In this document: positions 8,631-15,134 of the stretch, piece by piece
Layout of the letters: the number at the start of each line of letters is the position of its first letter
Numbering within the stretch: the first letter of the stretch is position 1
NCBI GenBank assembly: GCA_902781215.1
Contig: CACZIO010000008.1
Coordinates: forward strand, 1 to 61,091
Source: an uncultured Lachnospiraceae bacterium
Lineage (GTDB): Bacteria > Bacillota > Clostridia > Lachnospirales > Lachnospiraceae
Reading direction: 5' to 3'
Length of the DNA stretch: 61,091 nt
Notes under the pieces: model-generated
Seen by the model: the letters and a program-made list of their open reading frames with translations, nothing else
What the model was told of the DNA's origin: nothing
The model's database searches: none
Translations under genes and position numbers: made by a program

Positions 8631-10093
8631 AATTCACCCTCCTGTGCAAGCTCCAATGCTTTGAGTGAAGATTTGGCTTTGTTCAGGCATTCTTCAAATT
8701 CCTTTTCGGGAACAGAATCTGCCACGATGCCGGCGCCGCTTCTAACAAATACCTTGCCGTTTTTCTTGTAGGCAATGCGGATAGCGATGCAGGTATCCAT
8801 ATTGCCCGTGAAGTCAATATATCCGATGGCACCGCCGTAGATGCCGCGTTTATTGTTTTCCAGTTCCCCGATAAGCTGGCAGGCTCTGATCTTCGGTGCA
8901 CCGGAAAGTGTTCCTGCAGGCAGCACCGCTTCAATGGCATCCAGCGCATCGTGGTTATCATATATCTCACCACGCACCGTAGAGCCAATGTGCATCACAT
9001 GGGAATAGCGTTCGATGGAGTGTAACTTCTCAACCTGTACCGTACCGAATTTGCTGATCTTGCCGAGATCGTTTCTGCCAAGGTCAACCAGCATATTGTG
9101 TTCGGCAAGCTCCTTTTCGTCGGCAAGCAACTCTGCTTCAAGCGCCTTATCCTCTTCATCTGTCCTACCTCTCGGTCTGGTTCCTGCCAAGGGGAAGGTA
9201 TGAAGAACGCCGTTTTCCAGCTTAACTAAGGTTTCCGGCGAGGCTCCCGCAACCTCTACGTCGGTTCCGGAAAAATAGAACATATACGGTGAAGGATTGA
9301 TGGTGCGAAGCATACGGTAGGTGTTTAAGAGGCTTCCCTCAAAGGGAGCACTCAGACGGTTGGAAAGCACGATCTGGAAGATATCCCCCTCACGGATATG
9401 GTGCTTTGCTTTTTCCACCATACCGCAGAACTGTTCTTTATTGAACAGGGGCGTGACCTCGCCAAGCAGCTTGCCGCCGGGTTCGTTTTTCTTTTCGCCG
9501 TTACGAAGAAGCTCCACAAGCTGATTGAGCTCCATAACTGCTTTGTTGTAGCCAGTTTCCGGCTCATCCAGCGGCATATTTACAATGAGAATAATTTTCT
9601 GTCGGAGAAGATCGAATGCGATAACTTTATCAAAGAGCATCAGGTCAACATCCTTAAATGCCTCGGTATCTTCTACATCACATTTGACGGTCGGCTCACT
9701 GTAGGTGAGATAATCATAGGAGAAGTATCCGACAAGGCCGCCTGTAAAGGAAGGGAGATAATCGAAACGGGGACTTTTATAATCGGCAAGGATCTGACGA
9801 AGGTAATCGGATGGGTTGTCTGTTTTGACTTTGAGATTGCCGATCTTCATTTCGCCGTCCATACAGGTGATCTCCATTTTCGGATCAAAGCCAAGGAATG
9901 TATATCGTCCCCAAGTTTCATTTGCCTGTGCGGATTCCAGCATATAGCAGTGCGTCGATACATTTTTCAGTATCTTCATCGTTTCAATGGGTGTTGTGAA
10001 GTCGGAAAGAATTTCACAGTTTACCGGAAGCACATTATATTTTGCGGCTGAAGCAAATTCCTTGACTTCAGCTAAAGTTGGCAGAATTTTCAT
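8627..10093 (-). CDS. trpE: Anthranilate synthase component I
   Basis: A 488-residue chorismate-utilising enzyme. The C-terminal catalytic domain shows GDIFQIVLSNRL, PLAGTRPRGRT, DLGRNDLGK, LPAGTLSGAPKIRA and RSGAGIVADS. The N-terminal regulatory domain has a Leu-Glu-Ser motif (YMLESAQANETWGRY), the usual tryptophan feedback-binding segment, so allosteric inhibition is likely retained. GGAGGT at 10101-10106 gives a 7-nt spacing to the ATG. It is first in the operon and lies just behind a leader reading frame and a T-box, so it is the main control point. Confidence 0.97.
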   Translation of the reverse strand: MKILPTLAEVKEFASAAKYNVLPVNCEILSDFTTPIETMKILKNVSTHCYMLESAQANETWGRYTFLGFDPKMEITCMDGEMKIGNLKVKTDNPSDYLRQILADYKSPRFDYLPSFTGGLVGYFSYDYLTYSEPTVKCDVEDTEAFKDVDLMLFDKVIAFDLLRQKIILIVNMPLDEPETGYNKAVMELNQLVELLRNGEKKNEPGGKLLGEVTPLFNKEQFCGMVEKAKHHIREGDIFQIVLSNRLSAPFEGSLLNTYRMLRTINPSPYMFYFSGTDVEVAGASPETLVKLENGVLHTFPLAGTRPRGRTDEEDKALEAELLADEKELAEHNMLVDLGRNDLGKISKFGTVQVEKLHSIERYSHVMHIGSTVRGEIYDNHDALDAIEAVLPAGTLSGAPKIRACQLIGELENNKRGIYGGAIGYIDFTGNMDTCIAIRIAYKKNGKVFVRSGAGIVADSVPEKEFEECLNKAKSSLKALELAQEGEL

Positions 10094-10118
10094 TTACTGC
10101 ACCTCCAAATTGAGAAAG

Positions 10119-10205
10119 TTAAGTTGGTTTTAATTTTAGGTTATGATCTATATTCAAGTCTTTTATCAGGCGCTTGGGGCGCCACCAACGCTTTTTCAGC
10201 AGCAT
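10119..10205 (-). CDS. Putative trp leader peptide with tandem Trp codons
   Basis: A 28-codon reading frame begins MLLKKRWWRPKRL and has two adjacent TGG codons at positions 7-8. A strong AGGAGG at 10213-10218 lies 7 nt before the ATG, and the TAA at 10119-10121 is 25 nt before the trpE ATG. The RNA over the Trp codons (GTTGGT) can pair with ACCAAC just before the stop. GGCGC/GCGCC forms a hairpin right after the Trp codons. ACCU...AAAUU within the frame can pair around the trpE ribosome site. The arrangement resembles the Trp-rich leader peptide upstream of rtpA in the B. subtilis at operon, which also follows a T-box. Translation and function are inferred; the ribosome site and Trp codons are seen. 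Confidence 0.7.
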   Translation of the reverse strand: MLLKKRWWRPKRLIKDLNIDHNLKLKPT

Positions 10206-10220
10206 ATTACAACCTCCTGT

Positions 10221-10264
10221 AAAAAGGAAAAACTCCTTTGACTTTTCACTGTCAAAGGAGTTTT
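10221..10264 (-). terminator. Second (promoter-distal) terminator in the trp leader
   Basis: A perfect stem (arms 10228-10242 and 10251-10264; CTCCTTTGAC with GTCAAAGGAG) is followed on the minus strand by TTTTTCCTTTTT. Its 5' arm (CCTTTGACAG) is also nearly complementary to the 3' arm of the first terminator (CTGTCAAGG). The two hairpins could therefore be alternatives controlled by the T-box. Confidence 0.7.
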
Positions 10265-10557
10265 AAAACAAAAACGCCCTTGACAGAAATATACCCTCTG
10301 TCAAGGACGAATAACACTATCCGCGGTGCCACCTTGATTCATAGGAATGACCCTATGCGCTTAGCAGGATACCAACATATCCCCGGCATATGACGTCTGC
10401 CTACAACGTCGCAGAATACTTTGTGAAATTCACATTTGACTGCGCCCTCAGCGGTCCATTTGACAACTTGTTTCTTACCTGACTCTCAGCACCACAGGTT
10501 CTCTGTAAAGGCATCATTGCCGTTATCTCCGCTTCAACGGTTTGAAGTATTAAATTG
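10226..10557 (-). promoter_or_regulatory. T-box riboswitch specific for tRNA-Trp
   Basis: The minus-strand RNA contains the canonical T-box AAGGTGGCACCGCGG at 10321-10335. The variable base after UGG is C, matching the G73 discriminator of tRNA-Trp. A TGG triplet at 10456-10458 (in AAATGGACCGC), in the region of Stem I expected for the specifier loop, is the likely Trp specifier. The first terminator (10268-10306) directly follows. Uncharged tRNA-Trp would stabilise the antiterminator and allow transcription of trpEGDCFBA. Confidence 0.93.
10268..10306 (-). terminator. First (T-box controlled) terminator in the trp leader
   Basis: The stem CCTTGACAGA/TCTGTCAAGG (10278-10287 and 10297-10306) is followed on the minus strand by GCGTTTTTGTTTT. 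Its CCTT overlaps the sequence needed to pair with the AAGG of the T-box, which gives mutually exclusive terminator and antiterminator folds. Confidence 0.85.
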
Positions 10558-10563
10558 ATATTA

Positions 10564-10592
10564 ATTATACTCTGGATTGCCTACCTTGTCAA
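10564..10592 (-). promoter_or_regulatory. Sigma-A promoter of the trp operon
   Basis: A perfect -35 TTGACA (10587-10592), a 17-bp spacer and a perfect -10 TATAAT (10564-10569) on the minus strand. Transcription would start near 10557, directly ahead of the T-box leader. With consensus boxes, regulation must act mainly after initiation. Confidence 0.92.
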
Positions 10593-10642
10593 TAGGTATG
10601 TACGGATTGTTACAATTTATTCACATTCTGCTATATTAAGTA

Positions 10643-10888
10643 TTAATCAAGGCTTTTATACTCTGTTACAGTTTTCAAATAGGTTTCAGGATCACCGTTC
10701 AAGATAAAATCGGCGTATTCAAGCGGTGCATTGTAGATCAGATAGTCAAGCTCAGACCGCTGATACATATTGTCGGCAACCTCGTTCTCAACGGCAATCG
10801 TATCAATCGCAATCATGCTGCCATCGGTAAATTTCAGTTCCACACAAGCAGTATCCATGTTAAACTCACAGGAAATCAAATGCGTCAT
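10643..10888 (-). CDS. DUF6061-like small protein of conjugative elements
   Basis: An 81-residue acidic protein (CEFNMDTACVELKFTDGSM ... ENEVADNMYQRSELDYLIYN ... DPETYLKTVTEY). I recognise it as the DUF6061 type often found near the ends of Tn1549/Tn916-like elements of gut Firmicutes; no function is known. It lies 11 nt downstream of the rlmD tail, in the same orientation, and upstream of the trp promoter. It thus marks the right end of the element. Confidence 0.7.
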   Translation of the reverse strand: MTHLISCEFNMDTACVELKFTDGSMIAIDTIAVENEVADNMYQRSELDYLIYNAPLEYADFILNGDPETYLKTVTEYKSLD

Positions 10889-10899
10889 ATCCGCCCTCC

Positions 10900-12561
10900 T
10901 TAAATCATTCCGAAGTGCTTCAATGCCTCCTTGATTGCTTTTTCTTTATCCAGCGGGCATTGGGGCTGTTTAGCGTCCTCAGACTTCGGCTTATTGTAAT
11001 TCTCACGCTCGATGATACCGCACTGCTGTTTTACCTGTGCGATATACAAGCTGCTGACTTTCAAGCCGCTATGCTCCAGCACATAATCCTTGATTTCCTG
11101 GTAGGTGGCTTTCTTCTCTGCATCGGTCAGATCCAGCTCATCCATATCCAAGTTAATCTCGATATGTTGCTTTGAATTAAGTTTGGACAATAGACATACC
11201 GTCTCGACACCGCCGGTGTAGGGGAACATGTCCACAGGGATCGCCTTTTTCACCTCATAGCCGTTCTCCGTAAAGAAGGCCAGGTCCCGCTGCAGGGACC
11301 AGGGGCTGCAGGAGATGTAGACGATCTTGCGGGGGCTGATCGCGCAGGCCGCCCGCATGAAGTCCTCTGTCGCTCCGCTCCGGGGCGGGTCCATGAAGAG
11401 GACATCAAAGCGCTCCGGCAGGTCCTGTCCCGTTTTTGCGCCCGCTTCCGCTTCTGCCTCCGCGTCGCTCAGCCGCTCCGCCAGGCCGGTCATGAATTCC
11501 GTGGCGTCGCCCTGCATGACCTCGATATTGTCGAGCTTGTTGGCGCTGATATTGTGACGGGCATCGCGGACAGCCTCTTCGTTGAGTTCCACTCCGAGCA
11601 CGCGGCGGGCGTGGGGCGCGGCAATGATACCGATGGTGCCGATGCCGCAGTAGGCGTCCAGTATGTTCTCCTTGCCGGACAGGGCCGCACAGTCGATTGC
11701 GATGTTGTAGAGCTTCTCCGTCATCAGGGGATTGACCTGGTAGAAGGACCGGGAGGAGATCCGGAAACGTTTACCGCACAGGACGTCCTCAATATATCCC
11801 TTGCCGTAAATAATGGTCTCCTTACTCCCCAGGATCATGGTCGTGTCGCGGTCGTTGACATTGATGACGATGGTCGTGATCTCCGGGTGGCGCTTGGTCA
11901 GCTCCCGCACAAAGGTGTTGCGGGAGGGCAGGACGGGATCCGTCAGGACCAGGGTCACCATGATCTCCCCGGTCGCCCTCGCGGCGCGCACCTGCACGTA
12001 CCGCAGGAGGCCCATGTCCAGATCCTCATCGTAGACGTGGATCCGGAAGGAGGGGAGCAGGGAATAAATGGTCTGGATGATCCGGTCCGCCTGGATGTGC
12101 TCGATCAGGCAGGATCTGACCGGAACCACCTCGTGGGTCCCCTGGCGGTAGATGCCGCAGACTGGCTTTCCCTTCCTGTCGTGCGCGAAGACGCTGGTCA
12201 CCTTGTGCCTGTAGTGGTCCGGCGCCTTCATGCGGATGAAGGGCTCCGGCACGACATAGTCCCCGATCAGGTCCTCCAGTGTCTCCCACTTGTCGCGGAT
12301 CTGCTCGTCATAGGGCATGTCGATCATGGTGCAGCCGCCGCAGAATCTGGAGACGGGACAGCGGGACTTCTTTTTCTTCGCCGTCTCTGCGCCCGGTTCT
12401 TCCTTCTTTTTCACTGCTCTGGCTGTTTTCGAGGTATTCCCTCTGGCTTTTTCCCCTCTGGCTTTCTCTGTATCCTTTACGACAGTGCCCCGGACGGATT
12501 TGACTTTCTTTTCACCATCCCGGGTCAGTCTCCTTTTCTTTTCTATTTCATTCTTTTTCAT
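10900..12561 (-). CDS. rlmD: 23S rRNA (uracil-C5)-methyltransferase RlmD/RumA with element-derived C-terminal tail
   Basis: A 553-residue SAM-dependent rRNA uracil-5 methyltransferase. After a Lys/Arg-rich N-terminal extension (~65 residues) comes the Fe-S cysteine set CPVSRFCGGC. Then come the SAM loop DAYCGIGTIGI, the FMDPPRSG motif and the catalytic Cys in YISCSPWSLQRDL. A normal RlmD would end soon after VETVCLLSKL. Here ~90 further residues follow (DELDLTDAEKKATYQEIKDY ... ERENYNKPKSEDAKQPQ), coded by clearly AT-richer DNA than the body. I recognise this tail from conjugative elements integrated at rumA. The ATG at 12561 has GGAGG 6 nt upstream; earlier in-frame starts lack one. Confidence 0.9.
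   Translation of the reverse strand: MKKNEIEKKRRLTRDGEKKVKSVRGTVVKDTEKARGEKARGNTSKTARAVKKKEEPGAETAKKKKSRCPVSRFCGGCTMIDMPYDEQIRDKWETLEDLIGDYVVPEPFIRMKAPDHYRHKVTSVFAHDRKGKPVCGIYRQGTHEVVPVRSCLIEHIQADRIIQTIYSLLPSFRIHVYDEDLDMGLLRYVQVRAARATGEIMVTLVLTDPVLPSRNTFVRELTKRHPEITTIVINVNDRDTTMILGSKETIIYGKGYIEDVLCGKRFRISSRSFYQVNPLMTEKLYNIAIDCAALSGKENILDAYCGIGTIGIIAAPHARRVLGVELNEEAVRDARHNISANKLDNIEVMQGDATEFMTGLAERLSDAEAEAEAGAKTGQDLPERFDVLFMDPPRSGATEDFMRAACAISPRKIVYISCSPWSLQRDLAFFTENGYEVKKAIPVDMFPYTGGVETVCLLSKLNSKQHIEINLDMDELDLTDAEKKATYQEIKDYVLEHSGLKVSSLYIAQVKQQCGIIERENYNKPKSEDAKQPQCPLDKEKAIKEALKHFGMI
11175..11208. other. Probable element-chromosome junction (attachment site) in the 3' end of rlmD
   Basis: The codons for VETVCLLSKL (GAGACGGTATGTCTATTG on the minus strand) lie where base composition switches from GC-rich rlmD to AT-richer element DNA. 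A family-typical RlmD end is followed by an unrelated tail. The exact core and the matching repeat at the other end of the element lie outside what can be shown here. Confidence 0.5.
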
Positions 12562-12850
12562 GGACGTCCTCCAGTCTTTCCGAACAAGCATATTCCACGA
12601 ATACTGTTGTCTTGTAAGTCGGCTTTCGTGCGCAAGTATCTGCGAATGCATACACATACGCCTGCACCCGCCCGGCGCAGTGATCTGTTCGCTCATATTA
12701 TAGCAGGAAATAGAGGTTCTGGCGCATGTCGGCAAAAACTTCCGCGCAGACGAGCAGAATCGGGAGAATCATAGCAGGACGTCTGAGCCGTGAAGAAGGC
12801 GGAATGCTGTGTCTGAAACAGAAGCCTGCGCGTGGAACTTTACAGACCGC

Positions 12851-12882
12851 AGAAAAGGGCCGGTCCTCGAAAAGACCGGCCC
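12851..12882 (-). terminator. Terminator of the desulfoferrodoxin gene
   Basis: The stem GGGCCGGTC/GACCGGCCC (12857-12865 and 12874-12882) is followed by TTTTCT on the minus strand. It lies in the 488-bp gap 12562-13049, which otherwise holds only the rlmD upstream region and no convincing gene. Confidence 0.75.
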
Positions 12883-13049
12883 ACCCAGGGGCGGAACCCC
12901 CGGTCGGCACAGCCGGACCGGAGATTTCCTCATTCATTCAATTGTAAATCCCGCAGGCAGATTTCTCTTGCTTCCCGGGGCCCGGCTGAAATGACATAAG
13001 CTATTATTCTATCGCATCAGCCGCATTCAGCCCTTGCGCCTGTTCCGGA

Positions 13050-13430
13050 TCAGATGTCCGCCTTCCAGAGGCCGTGCAGGTTGCAGTACTCGTAGACGGT
13101 GAGGGGCTTGTCGTCGACCAGGGTGAACTCTGCGGCAGGTGCCTCGCCGGGATTGAGCCACTTGACCTGGACGCCCTTCTCTGTCTCGAGGGCGATGAAA
13201 ACGATGTAGTGCTCATCGAGCATGGGATGGGCAACGGAACCGACCTGAACCTTGACCACGCCGTCCTCGACCTTGACATCGGGAACGTGCTTCTCCTTGG
13301 CGCCGTCGGTATCATTTGCGCGCAGCTCCTTCATGGGCTCGCCGCAGCAGGAGGGGGAACATCCGCCCTGGTTGATCTTGACGACCATGCTGCCGCACTT
13401 CTTGCACTTGAACACTGTCAGTTTTGCCAT
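13050..13430 (-). CDS. Desulfoferrodoxin (superoxide reductase)
   Basis: A 126-residue two-iron protein that reduces superoxide to peroxide without releasing oxygen, a hallmark of strict anaerobes. The N-terminal desulforedoxin domain holds the FeCys4 centre: CKKCGSM at residues 9-15 and SCCGEPM near 28. The catalytic Fe(His)4Cys centre uses His in EKHVPDV, two in GSVAHPMLDEHYIVF, and Cys and His in EYCNLHGLW. All ligands are intact. GGAGGTCAAT precedes the ATG. It is a single-gene unit with its own terminator. Confidence 0.95.
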   Translation of the reverse strand: MAKLTVFKCKKCGSMVVKINQGGCSPSCCGEPMKELRANDTDGAKEKHVPDVKVEDGVVKVQVGSVAHPMLDEHYIVFIALETEKGVQVKWLNPGEAPAAEFTLVDDKPLTVYEYCNLHGLWKADI

Positions 13431-13648
13431 ATTGACCTCCTTTTTTTACGGGGCGGACTGCCGGTCATAAAGTGTCGGCCGCCGCTGCCGTCCTATCCTG
13501 AGAACAACATTTACAAGAAAGATTATACCCCAGCCGAGCGGTTTTTTGAACCGGATTTCGTGCAATTTTGCATTCCCTGTCCTGTTTTGAGGTCGACCGT
13601 CGGGAGAGAGAGTGCCGCAGGCATTAAGCAGACCGCCTTCCGCCCCGG

Positions 13649-13746
13649 AAAAAAAACCACCCGGGACGGTTCTCCCGGTTAACAGAACCGGAGAGATACG
13701 TCCCGGGCGGCTCATAGAGTCATAGAGATTCGTCCCGGGTGACTCA
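13649..13746 (-). terminator. Two GGGACG-core hairpins and a terminator after the HAD lipoprotein gene
   Basis: On the minus strand, 5 nt after the stop codon, TGAGTCA-CCC-GGGACG-8 nt-TGACTC forms the first hairpin (13717-13746). GAGCCG-CCC-GGGACG-8 nt-CGGTTC forms the second (13685-13713). The second is nested in a larger stem, CCGCCCGGGACG with CGTCCCGGGTGG, that ends in T8 (13649-13712) and is a good intrinsic terminator. The remainder of the gap 13431-13751 holds nothing I recognise. Confidence 0.65.
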
Positions 13747-13751
13747 CGGGA

Positions 13752-15023
13752 TCATTTCTTTGTGACGCCGTCGCCGTAGATGGTGGTCCAGTCGTTCTTC
13801 ATGGAGACCGGAACCCATCCGTACTCTTCGCAGAGGCCAAACATTTTGTCCGCCTTCTCGACATTGCCGTTCTCGCGCTCGGTATCGTCGCAGCAGAGCA
13901 TGAAGGCCATGGCGCGGAAGGGGTTGTTGTTGATGACGTACTCGGCCATGCTGGAGTCGCCTGTGCTGTTGCCGAAGGAAAGGACGGGCTGCTGACCGAT
14001 CTCCTTGGCAATGACGGCGACCTTGTTCATCTTGAGGTTCTTGACGACGAAATCGCCGCCGAGGACCAGCTCGTCGTCCTCGTCAAAGACATAGTCCAGG
14101 CCGTCGGTTTCGCCCTGGTTCCTGGTCACGACGGTCTCGTCAGACCCGATGATCTGACGGGGCGGGAGCTTGAGTGGGGAGTCCTGGATGATGCCGCGGA
14201 CGATGAAGCGGTCCGTGCCGCTGACGACGTAGACGGTGAAGCCGTTGGCCTGCAGGTAATCGACGATCTGCAGCATGGGCAGATAGTAGCCGCCGCCGCG
14301 GGTCATTCCCTCGTAGGAGGGCATAGCCTCTTTCTTGAACTCCTGTATGTAGCTGCTGAACTCATCGATGGTCATGCCGGAGAAAGAGGAGGCGATGCAT
14401 TTTCCGTGGTCCACCTCCAGTCCCTCAAAGGACTCGCCGGTCTCATTCTGCTTCACGATCTTCTCGGCGGTCTCGCGCTCGAAGTCGCTGGCCTGGTCTT
14501 TGTAGTCGGGATCCTCCAGCACGCGGTGGACGAGCAGGCAGTAGTCAAAATAGTTGGGGTCTGTCTCGCAGAAGAGGGTTCCGTCGAAGTCAAATACCGC
14601 GATGCGGCAGTCCTCGGGGATGTAGTCCGCGCTGTCCTCGCGCGTGATGGCGTCCATGTACTCGACCAGCTGCTTCTTGGCCTCGGCGTCAGAGGTCCAC
14701 AGAGAGAGCATGTCGTCGCCATCCACGACCGCAGCATCAGTTGTCACTGCTGCATCAGTTGTCACTGCCGCAGTCGTCGCTGCCGTTGCAGCGGTGTCAG
14801 CTTCCGCCGCTTCTTCTTTTTTCTCAGCCGCAGCGTCGTCCTGCTCAGGTGCCGCAGCATCATCCTGTTCGGATGCTGCATCCTCCTGATTGGCTGTTGT
14901 CTCCTGTGCCTTGTCATCCGCCTTTGCGGCTGGAGCGGCGCTGCCGCCGCAGCCCGCCAGGGCGACTGCCAGGATCAGCGCCCAGAGGGCCGCTGCGCTT
15001 TTCCATTTCATTTTCTTTTTCAT
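13752..15023 (-). CDS. Secreted HAD-family phosphatase lipoprotein
   Basis: A 423-residue protein. MKKKMKWK plus a hydrophobic stretch ends in the lipobox LAGC (Cys ~25), so it is lipid-anchored outside the membrane. A low-complexity Ala/Asp/Glu/Thr/Val linker (~residues 28-105) follows. The HAD core has motif I AVFDFDGTLFCETDPN, motif II VVSGTDRFIV and the acidic motif SFGNSTGDSSM. A phosphoserine-phosphatase-like monoester hydrolase is likely; the substrate is unknown. The start at 15023 has AGAGAGG upstream and gives a proper signal peptide. Two GGGACG hairpins follow the stop. Confidence 0.8.
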   Translation of the reverse strand: MKKKMKWKSAAALWALILAVALAGCGGSAAPAAKADDKAQETTANQEDAASEQDDAAAPEQDDAAAEKKEEAAEADTAATAATTAAVTTDAAVTTDAAVVDGDDMLSLWTSDAEAKKQLVEYMDAITREDSADYIPEDCRIAVFDFDGTLFCETDPNYFDYCLLVHRVLEDPDYKDQASDFERETAEKIVKQNETGESFEGLEVDHGKCIASSFSGMTIDEFSSYIQEFKKEAMPSYEGMTRGGGYYLPMLQIVDYLQANGFTVYVVSGTDRFIVRGIIQDSPLKLPPRQIIGSDETVVTRNQGETDGLDYVFDEDDELVLGGDFVVKNLKMNKVAVIAKEIGQQPVLSFGNSTGDSSMAEYVINNNPFRAMAFMLCCDDTERENGNVEKADKMFGLCEEYGWVPVSMKNDWTTIYGDGVTKK

Positions 15024-15134
15024 AATGTTCCTCTCTTTTAGTAATGTTATGCTGCTGTCATATATTTGCCCATAGGTAAGAGCCCGCATACATGTATGAT
15101 TATAACACTATCTGCCGGTAATGGCGCGCGCTTT

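Noticed and set aside
12698-12937. Open frame upstream of rlmD
   Set aside because: It spans the desulfoferrodoxin terminator and the rlmD upstream region, and has no recognisable domain or ribosome site.
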